52,521 bases of DNA from Litorisediminicola beolgyonensis (GTDB lineage: Bacteria > Pseudomonadota > Alphaproteobacteria > Rhodobacterales > Rhodobacteraceae): positions 1-52,521 of the forward strand of contig NZ_JBHTMU010000031.1 in assembly GCF_042679605.1 (NCBI RefSeq), given 5' to 3'. The first letter of the stretch is position 1. Each line of letters starts with the position of its first letter. The translations under genes and the position numbers were made by a program. The notes below the pieces were generated by a model, which had not been told where the DNA came from, made no database searches, and saw only the letters and a program-made list of their open reading frames with translations. Shown here one piece after another: positions 8,198-17,118 of the stretch.

Positions 8198-9582
8198 GAT
8201 ACGTCTCGACCCGCGGCGCGGCCCCGGACCTGAGCTTTGAAGAGGCGATGCTGTCGGGCCTCGCCCGCGATGGCGGCCTCTACGTGCCCGCGGAGGTCCC
8301 GCAGGTCTCGGCGGGCGATTTCCGGGCGATGCGCGGGCTCTCCTACGAGGAGGTCGCGTTCCGGGTCATGCGGCCCTTCGTCGACGAAAGCTTCTCGGAC
8401 GAGGTGTTCGGCGACCTGATCGGCAAGGCCTATGCAAGCTTCGGCCACGCCGCACGCGCGCCCTTGGTGCAGCTCGCCCCCGGGCATTTCCTCTGCGAGC
8501 TTTTCCACGGGCCGACGCTGGCGTTCAAGGATTTCGCCATGCAGCTCATCGGTCAGCTCTTCGAAGAGGCGCTGACCCGCCGCGGCGAGCGCGTGACAAT
8601 CGTCGGCGCCACCAGCGGCGACACCGGCTCTGCGGCGATCGAGGCCTTCCGCGGTCTCGACGCGGTCGACGTGTTCATCCTCTACCCGCATGGCCGCGTC
8701 TCGGACGTGCAGCGGCGCCAGATGACGACGCCGTCCGAGGCCAATGTGCACGCCATCGCGCTCGACGGGCATTTCGACGATTGCCAGGCGCGCCTCAAGG
8801 ACATGTTCAACCATTTCGAGTTCCGCGACCGGGTGCGGCTTGCGGGCGTCAACTCGATCAACTGGGCGCGGGTCTTGGCGCAGGTCGTCTATTACGTGAC
8901 CTCCGCCCTCGAGCTCGGCGCGCCCGAACGCGCGGTCAGCTTCACCGTGCCCACCGGAAATTTCGGCGACATCTTCGCGGGCTACATCGCCAAGCGCATG
9001 GGCCTGCCCATCGACCGGCTGGTGGTCGCGACGAACCAGAACGACATCCTGCATCGCTGCCTGTCGAGCGGCGCCTACGAGACCGACACGGTGACGCCGT
9101 CGATCTCGCCCTCGATGGACATCCAGGTCAGCTCGAATTTCGAGCGCGCGCTCTTCGACGCCTATGGCCGAGACGGCGCCGCGGTGGCGCAGCTGATGGA
9201 CGAGCTGAAATCGGGCGGGTTCCGGGTGAGCCAGGGCGCGCTCGAGACGCTGCGCGAGCAGTTCTCCTCTGGGCGCGCCTCGGAAGAGGAGACGCTTGAG
9301 ACAATCGCCCGGCTGCATCGGACCACGGGCGAGCTTCTCTGCCCGCATTCGGCGGTCGGCGTGCATGTCGCCGAAGCCCAGCGCGATCCCGCCGTGCCGA
9401 TGATCACGCTGGCCACCGCGCATCCGGCGAAATTCCCCGACGCGGTCGAGACAGCGACCGGCATCCGGCCCGGCCTGCCGCCGCGCATGGCCGATCTCTT
9501 CGAGCGGCCCGAGCGGATCACCCGCGCCGAAAACGATCTCGCCGCGCTCGAGACCCTGATCGAGGAGCGCATCGGCTCGTGA
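8194..9582 (+). CDS. thrC: Threonine synthase
   Basis: This 462-residue PLP enzyme converts O-phosphohomoserine to threonine. It starts with the family N-terminus MRYVSTRG. The PLP lysine is K112 in FHGPTLAFKDF, the GATSGDTGSAA phosphate-binding loop follows near 147 and VPTGNFGDI is near residue 255. It is coupled to SURF1 by a 4-base overlap and to the M16 peptidase by a GTGA overlap. Length is typical of the longer (yeast / gammaproteobacterial) threonine synthase group. Confidence 0.96.
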   Translation: MRYVSTRGAAPDLSFEEAMLSGLARDGGLYVPAEVPQVSAGDFRAMRGLSYEEVAFRVMRPFVDESFSDEVFGDLIGKAYASFGHAARAPLVQLAPGHFLCELFHGPTLAFKDFAMQLIGQLFEEALTRRGERVTIVGATSGDTGSAAIEAFRGLDAVDVFILYPHGRVSDVQRRQMTTPSEANVHAIALDGHFDDCQARLKDMFNHFEFRDRVRLAGVNSINWARVLAQVVYYVTSALELGAPERAVSFTVPTGNFGDIFAGYIAKRMGLPIDRLVVATNQNDILHRCLSSGAYETDTVTPSISPSMDIQVSSNFERALFDAYGRDGAAVAQLMDELKSGGFRVSQGALETLREQFSSGRASEEETLETIARLHRTTGELLCPHSAVGVHVAEAQRDPAVPMITLATAHPAKFPDAVETATGIRPGLPPRMADLFERPERITRAENDLAALETLIEERIGS

Positions 9583-10841
9583 CCCTTCGCACAACCACCT
9601 TGCCCAACGGCTTTCGCATCGTGACCGAGCACATGCCTGGCCTCCGCTCCGCCTCGCTCGGCATCTGGGTCAGCGCCGGCGGCCGCCACGAGCGGCCCGA
9701 ACAGAACGGCATCGCGCATTTCCTCGAACACATGGCGTTCAAGGGGACAGCGACGCGCACGGCGCTGAAGATCGCCGAGGAGATCGAGGATGTCGGCGGC
9801 TACATCAACGCCTACACGAGCCGCGAGGTCACCGCCTTCTACGCCAGGGTGCTCGAGCCCGACACCGCGCTGGCGCTCGACGTGATCGCCGACATCCTCC
9901 TGAATCCGCTCTTTGATTCGCGCGAGATCGAGACCGAGCGGCATGTGATCCTGCAGGAGATCGGACAGGCGCTCGACACGCCCGACGATGTGATCTTCGA
10001 CTGGCTCCAGGAACAGGCCTATCCCGATCAGCCCTTGGGGCGCACGATCCTCGGCCCCTCGGAGCGGGTGTCGACCTTCGGGCGCGACGACCTCGCCCGT
10101 TTCGTCGACGAGCATTACGGCCCCGAGCAGATGATCCTGTCGGCGGCGGGTGCGGTCGATCATGACCGGATCGTCGAGCAGGCCAAAGCGCTGTTCGGGC
10201 ATCTCGGCTCCCGCCCGCAGGCCGAGGCGCCGACAGCGCGCTTCACCGGCGGCGAGACGCGCCACGACAAGCCCCTGGAGCAGGCGCATATCGCGCTGGC
10301 CTTCGAGAGCCCCGGCTACCGCGATCCGCAGTTCTACACCGCCCAGATCTACGCGACCGCTTTGGGCGGCGGCATGTCCTCGCGGCTCTTCCAGGAGCTC
10401 CGCGAGAAACACGGGCTCTGCTACACGATCTTCGCGCAGACCGGCGCCTATGCCGATACGGGCATGACGACGATCTATGCCGGAACCTCGGCCGAGGATC
10501 TGGGCCGCCTGACCGAGATCACCGTGGACGAGCTGAAGCGCGCGGCCTCGGACATGACCGAGGAAGAGATCGCACGGGCGCGGGCGCAGATGAAAGCCGG
10601 GCTTCTGATGGGTCTCGAGAGCCCCTCGGCGCGGGCCGAACGGCATGCGCGAATGATCCAGATCTGGGGTGCGGTGCCGAGCCTCGAGGAGACGATCGCC
10701 CGGATCGATGCGGTGACCCGCGAAGAGGTGCGCGATTTCGCCGAGCTCACTGCGACGCGCGCCCCTGCCGCGCTGGCGCTCTACGGACCGGTCTCCGGTG
10801 CGCCCGACCTGGCCGCGATCCAGGAGCGTCGGGTGGCGTGA
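9579..10841 (+). CDS. M16-family zinc peptidase (mitochondrial processing peptidase-like)
   Basis: This 420-residue protein (GTG start overlapping the thrC stop) is a pitrilysin/M16 peptidase of the type related to the beta subunit of mitochondrial processing peptidase. The inverted zinc motif HFLEH is at 47-51, with the third ligand in the ERHVILQE segment around 120-127. The C-terminal half has the second M16 fold with GGGMSSRLFQELREK. No signal peptide is visible. The gene order thrC-M16-GNAT is common in Rhodobacterales. The substrate is unknown. Confidence 0.92.
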   Translation: MTLRTTTLPNGFRIVTEHMPGLRSASLGIWVSAGGRHERPEQNGIAHFLEHMAFKGTATRTALKIAEEIEDVGGYINAYTSREVTAFYARVLEPDTALALDVIADILLNPLFDSREIETERHVILQEIGQALDTPDDVIFDWLQEQAYPDQPLGRTILGPSERVSTFGRDDLARFVDEHYGPEQMILSAAGAVDHDRIVEQAKALFGHLGSRPQAEAPTARFTGGETRHDKPLEQAHIALAFESPGYRDPQFYTAQIYATALGGGMSSRLFQELREKHGLCYTIFAQTGAYADTGMTTIYAGTSAEDLGRLTEITVDELKRAASDMTEEEIARARAQMKAGLLMGLESPSARAERHARMIQIWGAVPSLEETIARIDAVTREEVRDFAELTATRAPAALALYGPVSGAPDLAAIQERRVA

Positions 10842-11425
10842 TGCTCGGTCTCCGGCGCAAGTTCCGGCTTGAGACCGAGCGGCTGACGCTGCGCGCGCCG
10901 GTCCATTCCGATTACAACGCCTGGACGTCGCTGCGCCGCGACAGCCGCGCCTTCCTGCAGCCCTGGGAGCCTGCCTGGGCCGACGATCACCTCTCGCGCC
11001 GCGCCTTCACCAACCGCGTCTACTGGGCCAATCGGTCGATTGCGCAGGGCACCGCGGTGCCTCTCTTCCTGATCCGGCGCGGAGATCAGCAGCTCGTGGG
11101 CGCGCTGTCGCTCGACAATATCCGCCGGGGTCCGGCGCAATCGGCGACGCTCGGCTACTGGACCGGCCAGCCCTTCGCACGGCAGGGCTTCATGCGCGAG
11201 GCGATTGCGGCGATGGTGCACCACGCGTTCCAACGGATGGACCTGAGCCGGATCGAGGCCGCGTGCCTGCCCGAGAACGTGGCCTCGCGGGGGCTTCTGG
11301 AGCGGTCGGGCTTCAAATACGAAGGCGTGGCGCAGAGCTACCTGCAGATCGGCGGCCGCTGGCGCACCCACGTGCTCTACGCCCAGCTCCGGGGCGACCG
11401 GCGCGGACGCACCCAGATCGGCTGA
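10838..11425 (+). CDS. GNAT acetyltransferase, RimJ/RimL type
   Basis: This 195-residue protein begins at overlapping GTG/ATG codons (10838/10841) within the M16 stop. The start FRLETERLTLRAP and the acetyl-CoA-binding loop FARQGFMREAI, followed by NVASRGLLERSGFKYEG, mark the RimJ/RimL branch that acetylates ribosomal protein N-termini. Last gene of the SURF1-thrC-M16 run and convergent with murD; a twin-hairpin repeat separates the two stops. The substrate is not proven by sequence. Confidence 0.9.
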   Translation: MMLGLRRKFRLETERLTLRAPVHSDYNAWTSLRRDSRAFLQPWEPAWADDHLSRRAFTNRVYWANRSIAQGTAVPLFLIRRGDQQLVGALSLDNIRRGPAQSATLGYWTGQPFARQGFMREAIAAMVHHAFQRMDLSRIEAACLPENVASRGLLERSGFKYEGVAQSYLQIGGRWRTHVLYAQLRGDRRGRTQIG

Positions 11426-11442
11426 TCTTGCCGCGCCGGTGG

Positions 11443-11486
11443 CGAAATCCGATCCGGATTTCGCGCGAATTCCGGTTCGGAATTCG
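11443..11486. repeat. Twin-hairpin intergenic repeat, copy 1
   Basis: Two perfect 9-bp hairpins with 3-base loops stand side by side: CGAAATCCG / CGGATTTCG (11443-11463) and CGAATTCCG / CGGAATTCG (11466-11486). In reverse complement this 44-base unit matches 17069-17112 with a single mismatch. It sits between the convergent stops of the GNAT gene and murD. Confidence 0.85.
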
Positions 11487-11493
11487 GCCTCGC

Positions 11494-12894
11494 TCAGGCC
11501 AGAGCGGCGCGTACGCGGGTGGTGAAGTCGTTGCCGCGCTGCTCGAAATTGTCGTATTGGTCGAAACTGGCAGCCCCGGGCGCCAGGAGCACCGTCTCTC
11601 CCGGCTCCGCCTCGGCGACGGCGCGCGTTACGGCGGCCTCCATCGTGCCGCAGATCTCGGCCTCCACGCCCGGCAGGCCAAGAGCGAAGCCTTCGGCCTC
11701 GCGACCGATGACATAGGCCTTGCGCACATGGTCGAGCCCGGGCGCGAGACCGGCAAGGCCTCCCTCCTTCATCAATCCGCCGCAGATCCAGCGGATGCGG
11801 TCGAAGGCCAGAAGCGCCTTCAACGCGGCATCGACATTGGTCGCCTTGCTGTCGTTGACGTAGCGGACGCCGCCCGCCTCGGCGACGATCTGGCTGCGGT
11901 GGGGCAGCCCGGCGAAGCTCGCGAGACCGGCCTCGATCAGCTTCGGTCCGAGTCCCAGCGCCCGGCAGGCGGCATAGGCCGCGCAGGCGTTCTGGTGGTT
12001 GTGCGCGCCGGGCAGCCCCGGCACGCCCCGCAGGTCGATGGCCGCGACCTGCCGCCCCTTGCGCCACTCCGACAGAAACCCCTTCTTCGCGAAGACCGAC
12101 CAGCCGGGACCGGACAGCTTCGTGCCCGAGGACACGCGGATCACCCGGTCGTCGCCCGGCGCGGCACCGATCTGGTTGGCGAGGAAGCGCCCCTCGACCT
12201 CGTCGACCCCGATTACGCAGCGGTCCGGCCCGCCCTCGGCGAAGAGCCTGCGCTTGGCCGCGAAATAGCCGCCGAGCCCGCAATGCCGGTCGAGGTGATC
12301 GGGCGAGAGATTGGTGAAGACCGCCACATCGGGGGTCAGCGCGCGGGCCAAGTCCGTCTGGTAGCTCGACAGCTCCAGCACGATCACCGCGCCCTCGCCG
12401 GGCGGGTCGAGATCGAGCACCCCGCGCCCGATATTTCCTGCAAGCTCAGCGGGTTTTCCGGCGCTCTTCAGGAGATGATGGATCAGCGCCGAGGTGGTCG
12501 ACTTGCCGTTCGAGCCGGTCACCGCGATGACCTTGGGCGGGGTGTCGAGCGCATCCCAGGCACCGGAGCCGAGCGAGCGGAAGAAGAGGCCGATATCGTT
12601 GTCGACCGGGACCCCCACGGCCAGCGCGGCGGCGATGGCGGGGTGCGGCGCGGGATAGAGATGCGGGATGCCGGGGCTGACGATCAGCGTGGCCAGCGTC
12701 TCGGCCACATCCACGCGTGTCAGATCGGCTGTCTCGAACCCTTCGTCCTCGGCACGGGACCTGGGCCCCTGGTTGTCGTCCCAGAGAACAGGCGTCGCGC
12801 CACCTGCGGCAAGCGCCCGGGCGGCCGTCAGGCCGGAGCGGCCAAGACCCAGCACGCCGACGCGCGCGCCCTCGAAGCCAGAGACCGGAATCAT
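11494..12894 (-). CDS. murD: UDP-N-acetylmuramoyl-L-alanine--D-glutamate ligase
   Basis: This 466-residue Mur ligase adds D-glutamate to UDP-MurNAc-L-Ala in peptidoglycan synthesis. The N-terminal Rossmann segment VGVLGLGRSG is at 12-21. The ATP P-loop TGSNGKST is at 126-133, ELSSYQTD lies near 175, NLSPDHLDRHG-like residues follow and NDSKATN is in the third domain. A GAGGGGGC stretch precedes the ATG. It is a solitary mur gene here, not next to murC or mraY. Confidence 0.96.
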   Translation of the reverse strand: MIPVSGFEGARVGVLGLGRSGLTAARALAAGGATPVLWDDNQGPRSRAEDEGFETADLTRVDVAETLATLIVSPGIPHLYPAPHPAIAAALAVGVPVDNDIGLFFRSLGSGAWDALDTPPKVIAVTGSNGKSTTSALIHHLLKSAGKPAELAGNIGRGVLDLDPPGEGAVIVLELSSYQTDLARALTPDVAVFTNLSPDHLDRHCGLGGYFAAKRRLFAEGGPDRCVIGVDEVEGRFLANQIGAAPGDDRVIRVSSGTKLSGPGWSVFAKKGFLSEWRKGRQVAAIDLRGVPGLPGAHNHQNACAAYAACRALGLGPKLIEAGLASFAGLPHRSQIVAEAGGVRYVNDSKATNVDAALKALLAFDRIRWICGGLMKEGGLAGLAPGLDHVRKAYVIGREAEGFALGLPGVEAEICGTMEAAVTRAVAEAEPGETVLLAPGAASFDQYDNFEQRGNDFTTRVRAALA

Positions 12895-12983
12895 GCATGC
12901 CCCCTCTATGCGTGCCGCACCAGCGCTAACCGATCACCGGGGCGTTGGAAAGCAGACGTCCCGACGGGGCCGCCTGCCTGGGA

Positions 12984-13568
12984 TCACAGCTCGCGCATCC
13001 AGAACTGCAGCTCGTGATCGGTCTCGTCGGGCTGGTCGATATCCTTCCAGCGAAACTGCGCGACCACCCCCGGCAGCGGCTCGTAGCCGCGCTTGCGCCA
13101 GAAGCCGTTCAGCGGGCGGTAGTCCTCGGGCTTCAGCGGATGATCCGCCGGTCTGACGACCGAACAGAACGCCGCGTGGCTCCGCCCGAGGCTGCGGGCG
13201 TGGCGCTCGCGGAGATCGAAGAACTGGTGCCCGATCCCGTGGCCGCGATATTCGGGCAGAAGCACCGATTCGGCGCAGTAGAACAGCGTCTCAAGCTCGA
13301 GACCCGTGCGGGCGAAGGGAGCGGCGAAATCGCCGGCGTGATCCTCCATCGGCGTGCCGGTCGAGGCACCGACCAGACGCGCGCCGTCGAACGCCGCCAC
13401 GAGAATCGCGTTCGGGCTGTTGCGGTAGGTCTGGAGATAGTCGCGCTCATAGGCGACATCTCCGTCGTAGAGATACGGGAATGCGCGAAACACCTCGATC
13501 CGGAGCTTGGCCACGCCGTCCAGCGCCTCTTCCAGCTCGGATCCGGTCAATACCCGGCAGTCGATCAT
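12984..13568 (-). CDS. GNAT-family N-acetyltransferase
   Basis: This is a 194-residue single-domain GNAT. The acetyl-CoA pyrophosphate loop is LPEYRGHGIGHQFF (about 108-121). It is followed by HAAFCSVVRP and the C-terminal RPLNGFWRKRGYEPL, as in several putative acetyltransferases. It starts 1 base after the stop of the thioredoxin-fold gene, so it is the last gene of the run that begins at UPF0262. The substrate is unknown. Confidence 0.87.
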   Translation of the reverse strand: MIDCRVLTGSELEEALDGVAKLRIEVFRAFPYLYDGDVAYERDYLQTYRNSPNAILVAAFDGARLVGASTGTPMEDHAGDFAAPFARTGLELETLFYCAESVLLPEYRGHGIGHQFFDLRERHARSLGRSHAAFCSVVRPADHPLKPEDYRPLNGFWRKRGYEPLPGVVAQFRWKDIDQPDETDHELQFWMREL

Positions 13569-13569
13569 G

Positions 13570-14217
13570 TCACTCTCCTTTTGCGGCCCGGTCGAGCCGC
13601 TGCAATTCCCTCAAGAGCACCGCACGGTCATATCCGCGATAGGGCAGGATGCCGTCGCGCCGCCGCTCCAGCTCCGGCAGGTCCTCGAATTCGGCAAGCT
13701 TCCCGGCATAGCGACCATCGCGGTCCAGAACGAAGACATAAGGTATCCAGCCCGCGAGGGTCTCGGCAGCGCCGGTGGCGGCGAGAACGGCGTCTCCGTC
13801 CGGCGCATATTGCCCTTCGACATGCAGGATGACAAAGGATCGGGCGGCGAACTCGGACAGCGCCGCACTGGCCTCGGCGGCGCCGGGCTCCGGCGTCTCG
13901 ACCATGCCGACGCGCTCGCCCTCGACCAGGTATCCGAAGATCCCGCGTTCACCCGCCAGATGGGCGTCGAGCACATTACACCAGATGCACCACTCGGCGC
14001 CGTAGATCGCGAGCACATGCTTGTCCTCCGCCTCGGCCCGGGCAAGGGCGGTGGCGAGATGATCAAGCTGCGATCCGCATTCGTCGTAGGATTGCGCGCG
14101 TCCGGCCCGGCAGTCCGGCTCGACCCTGCCCGGCACCACCGAGAGCTCCCCGGCCCAGACCGGACCGGCGAGCGCTGCCGCGCAGAGCGTCGTGGCAAGC
14201 CGCGCCCCGCGCGTCAC
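13570..14217 (-). CDS. Secreted thioredoxin-fold protein with CIWC motif
   Basis: This 215-residue protein has a Sec signal peptide ending at about residue 22 (GPVWA-GE). A thioredoxin-like domain then starts with the active-site region AEWCIWCN, with C77 and C80 forming the CxxC pair. Two further cysteines (C36 and C47) precede it and could form a disulfide. It is predicted to be periplasmic and to act in thiol redox or cytochrome maturation, which is inference. Its start overlaps the stop of the NTF2-like gene by 4 bases. Confidence 0.8.
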   Translation of the reverse strand: MTRGARLATTLCAAALAGPVWAGELSVVPGRVEPDCRAGRAQSYDECGSQLDHLATALARAEAEDKHVLAIYGAEWCIWCNVLDAHLAGERGIFGYLVEGERVGMVETPEPGAAEASAALSEFAARSFVILHVEGQYAPDGDAVLAATGAAETLAGWIPYVFVLDRDGRYAGKLAEFEDLPELERRRDGILPYRGYDRAVLLRELQRLDRAAKGE

Positions 14218-14609
14218 GAGACCTGCCGGATCCAGTCGGCGAGGTTGTAATAGGTCACGACGCGCGCGATCTTGCCGTCCCGGAACGAGAAAAACGACCC
14301 CGCGGGCAGCCGGTAGGTCTGCCCCGAGGCGGGCGGCAGCCCGTCATCGCTCTCGAGATAGGTGCCGTTCACCATGAACTCCGCCGCGCCCCGGGCGCCG
14401 TCCTCGGCGTCGAACAGGACCATCTCGGTCAGCTTCTCGTCGTAGCAGCGGGACATGTGATCGCAGAAGGCGCGGAACGCCTCCTTGCCCTCGCGGATCG
14501 CGCCCTCGTTGACGTAATGGGCAACGTCATCGGTCAGGCAATCGAGCATCGCCTCGGTGTCTTTGCGGTTGAAGGCGTCGAAATAGCGTTCGAGCACGGC
14601 TTTGGACAT
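14214..14609 (-). CDS. NTF2-like / ketosteroid-isomerase-related protein
   Basis: This 131-residue protein has the SnoaL/NTF2-like pattern: the opening helix VLERYFDAFNRKDTEAML, DDVAHYVN, and the closing strands FFSFRDGKIARVVTYYN. Members are small cone-shaped barrels with varied or no enzymatic function. It lies directly after the low-Mr phosphatase gene (adjacent start and stop) and overlaps the thioredoxin-fold gene. No specific substrate can be assigned. Confidence 0.84.
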   Translation of the reverse strand: MSKAVLERYFDAFNRKDTEAMLDCLTDDVAHYVNEGAIREGKEAFRAFCDHMSRCYDEKLTEMVLFDAEDGARGAAEFMVNGTYLESDDGLPPASGQTYRLPAGSFFSFRDGKIARVVTYYNLADWIRQVS

Positions 14610-15056
14610 TCACTGGCCCCATTTTCTGATGAGATGGTCGCGGATCTGGTCCCGCGTTTGACGGTAGGCGTTGAGCTTGGCCTCGCGGCTTTCGCCGAGG
14701 CCGGTCGGGTCGAGAACCGGCCAGTATTCGACCGTGAGGTGGAAGAGCCGCGTCAGGTCGAGCGCCTGGCGCTGCGAGGCGGGCGACATGGCGACGATCA
14801 GGTCGAAGCCCGACAGCGCCTCGCCCATCTGCTCGAGCTCTTCGAAATTGCGCGCGCGGTGGCGGGAGAGTTCGACGCCGATCTCCTGGCAGGCGGCGAT
14901 GGCGAAGCCGTCGATATCGAGATCGCTGAGCACGCCCACGGATTGCACGTAGGTGTCGAACCCGTAGAGCTTTTTCATGATGCCCTCGGCCATCGGAGAC
15001 CGGACGGCATTGTGATCGCAGCAGAAAAGCACCGACTGGGGCAAGCGGTCCGGCAC
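14610..15056 (-). CDS. Low-molecular-weight protein tyrosine phosphatase / arsenate reductase-like
   Basis: This 148-residue protein of the LMW-PTP fold has the P-loop C13-DHNAV-R19-SP (CX5R) and a general-acid DP in PVLDPTG near residue 115. Both protein tyrosine phosphatases and thioredoxin-linked arsenate reductases share this layout; the loop sequence does not decide. It lies 2 bases after the UPF0262 stop and next to UPF0262 and hisD, an arrangement conserved in Alphaproteobacteria, which argues for a housekeeping role rather than arsenic resistance. Confidence 0.86.
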   Translation of the reverse strand: MPDRLPQSVLFCCDHNAVRSPMAEGIMKKLYGFDTYVQSVGVLSDLDIDGFAIAACQEIGVELSRHRARNFEELEQMGEALSGFDLIVAMSPASQRQALDLTRLFHLTVEYWPVLDPTGLGESREAKLNAYRQTRDQIRDHLIRKWGQ

Positions 15057-15058
15057 CC

Positions 15059-15538
15059 TCAGCCCCCGTAATGCAGGACGCAGATCAGCGTGAAGAGCCG
15101 CCTGGCGGTGTCCTCGTCGATCTCGGCCTTGCCGTCGAGCCGCTCGACCAGGATTCGCGCACCCTCGTCATGGATGCCGCGTCGCGCCATGTCGATGGTC
15201 TCGATCTGGCTCGGCGGCAGCGATTTGACCGCGTCGAAATAGCTTTTGCAGATCTGGAAGTAGTCCTTGACCACCTGCCGGAAGGGCGAGAGCGAGAGGT
15301 GGAACTCGGACGGCGCGCCGCCGGTTTCGGGCGTGACCGAAAAGACCAGTCGGCGGTCCCGGATCGAGAGGGCAACATTGTAGGGCCCCGGCGGGATCGG
15401 GCGGTCATCCCGCGCGGCCAGCGCGAAGCTGTTCTTCTCCATCAGGTCGAAGATCGCGACCTTGCGCTCCTGCTCGATCTCGGGGGTCGGAGGCGGCAGG
15501 TTGGCGTCGTCGAGCTCGATATGGACGATGCTGGACAT
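15059..15538 (-). CDS. UPF0262 family protein
   Basis: This 159-residue conserved alphaproteobacterial protein of unknown function starts MSSIVHIELDD and contains PPGPYNVALSIRDRRLVF and FRQVVKDYFQICKSYFDA. The ATG at 15538 was chosen because it gives the family N-terminus; an in-frame ATG 66 bases upstream adds an unconserved leader. There is no signal peptide or catalytic motif. It is 154 bases downstream of hisD on the same strand and leads the phosphatase / NTF2 / thioredoxin run. Confidence 0.9.
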   Translation of the reverse strand: MSSIVHIELDDANLPPPTPEIEQERKVAIFDLMEKNSFALAARDDRPIPPGPYNVALSIRDRRLVFSVTPETGGAPSEFHLSLSPFRQVVKDYFQICKSYFDAVKSLPPSQIETIDMARRGIHDEGARILVERLDGKAEIDEDTARRLFTLICVLHYGG

Positions 15539-15692
15539 GAGAACGGGTCCAAGAAGGAGGGTCGGGTCAGAACCTAGCCTGCAGAGCGGTGGCGAGCAAT
15601 GCAACCTTTCGGCCAGAACGCAGATGTCGCCTTTCGTCGCATGCGCGCTTGAACTTGAGCAGTTTCAGATGCTTGACGGGATGCGTCGATGA

Positions 15693-16994
15693 TCACTCGT
15701 TGAGCATCCGCAGGCGTGCGGTCACCGAAAGCCCATGCGCCTCGAGGCTCTCCGACGCGGCGAGCGCCTCGGCCGCGGGCCCGATGGCGCGCAGCGCTTC
15801 GGGCGTCATCCGCGCGAGCGTGGTGCGCTTGAGGAAATCCATCACCGAAAGGCCGGACGAGAACCGCGCCGAGCGGGCGGTAGGAAGGACGTGGTTCGGG
15901 CCGCCGACATAGTCGCCGATCGCCTCGGGCGTCCAGTGACTGAGGAAGATCGCCCCGGCATGGGTGATCTTCTCGCTGAGCGCTTCGGGATCGGCGACGC
16001 AGAGCTCCAGGTGCTCCGGGGCGACCCGGTTCGAGAGCTGCGCTGCCTCGTCCAGGTCGCGGCAGGTGATGATCGCGCCGAAATCGCGCCAAGAGGCGCC
16101 CGCGATGGCACGGCGTTCGAGCGTCTCGAGACGCGCATCCACCGCAGAGGCCACGGCGCGGCCATAGGCGGCATCGGGAGTGATCAGGATCGATTGGGCG
16201 CTCTCGTCATGCTCGGCCTGGCTCATCAGGTCGAGCGCGATCCAGTCGGGATCGGCCTCGCCATCGGCGATGACGAGGATTTCCGAAGGACCCGCGATCA
16301 TGTCGATCCCGACCTTGCCGAAGACCCGCCGCTTGGCAGCGGCGACATAGGCATTGCCCGGTCCGGTGATCTTGTCGACGGGCGCGATGGTCTCGGTGCC
16401 ATAGGCCAGCGCCGCGATCGCCTGCGCGCCGCCGATCCGGTAGATCTCGTCGACGCCCGAGAGGCGCGCGGCCAGGAGAACGAGCGGGTTCAGGACACCG
16501 TCCGGGGCCGGCACGCAAATGGCGAGCCGCCCGACGCCCGCGACCTTGGCCGGGATCGCGTTCATGAGGACCGAGGAGGGATAGGAGGCGAGGCCGCCCG
16601 GCACATAGAGCCCGGCCGCCGAAACCGGCCCCCAGCGCCAGCCCAGCTCGGCGCCGGTCTCGTCGGTCCAGCGGGCGTCTTCGGGCATCTGGCGCGCGTG
16701 GTAAGTGCGGATGCGGCCGGCGGCGAGTTCGAGCGCGGCCCGGTCTTCGGACGAGACGCGCGCGATCTCGGCATCGACCTCGTCGCGCGAGATCGCGAGG
16801 GTCTCGGGCGTCAGGCTCAGACGGTCGAACCGGGCGGTGTAGTCGATGAGCGCCGCATCGCCCCGGGCGCGCACCTCGGAGATGATCGCCGCGACGGTGT
16901 CGTCCACATCGGGGCTGTCTTCCCGCTTGGCCGAAAGGAGCGCGGCGAACCCGGTCTCGAAATTCGGGTCGGTCGTGTCGAGAAAGACGGGCAT
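15693..16994 (-). CDS. hisD: Histidinol dehydrogenase
   Basis: This 433-residue zinc enzyme catalyses the last two oxidations of histidine synthesis (L-histidinol to L-histidine, NAD-dependent). The signature IDMIAGPSEILVIAD is at 230-244, the zinc ligands Q259 and H262 are in SQAEHD, and the catalytic E327-H328 pair is in APEHLEL. Full length. It stands apart from other his genes, next to DUF2948 and murA, as is usual in Rhodobacterales. The twin-hairpin repeat lies in the 124-base gap upstream. Confidence 0.96.
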   Translation of the reverse strand: MPVFLDTTDPNFETGFAALLSAKREDSPDVDDTVAAIISEVRARGDAALIDYTARFDRLSLTPETLAISRDEVDAEIARVSSEDRAALELAAGRIRTYHARQMPEDARWTDETGAELGWRWGPVSAAGLYVPGGLASYPSSVLMNAIPAKVAGVGRLAICVPAPDGVLNPLVLLAARLSGVDEIYRIGGAQAIAALAYGTETIAPVDKITGPGNAYVAAAKRRVFGKVGIDMIAGPSEILVIADGEADPDWIALDLMSQAEHDESAQSILITPDAAYGRAVASAVDARLETLERRAIAGASWRDFGAIITCRDLDEAAQLSNRVAPEHLELCVADPEALSEKITHAGAIFLSHWTPEAIGDYVGGPNHVLPTARSARFSSGLSVMDFLKRTTLARMTPEALRAIGPAAEALAASESLEAHGLSVTARLRMLNE

Positions 16995-17068
16995 CGCGCG
17001 GTCCTTGTCACGGGGCAGAGGGCTGCGCCCGGCTTATAGACGACCCGCTGCCAGCCTCAAGCGCGGGC

Positions 17069-17112
17069 CGAATTCCGATCCGGAATTCGCGCGAAATCCG
17101 GATCGGATTTCG
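17069..17112. repeat. Twin-hairpin intergenic repeat, copy 2
   Basis: CGAATTCCG / CGGAATTCG (17069-17089) and CGAAATCCG / CGGATTTCG (17092-17112) are each perfect 9-bp hairpins with 3-base loops. The 44-base unit is the reverse complement of copy 1 at 11443-11486 except for one base in a loop. It lies 6 bases after the DUF2948 stop. Confidence 0.85.
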
Positions 17113-17118
17113 GCTCCG

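Noticed and set aside
15735..17039. Plus-strand frame opposite hisD (434 codons)
   Set aside because: hisD catalytic residues are all present on the minus strand; the opposite frame is a shadow.
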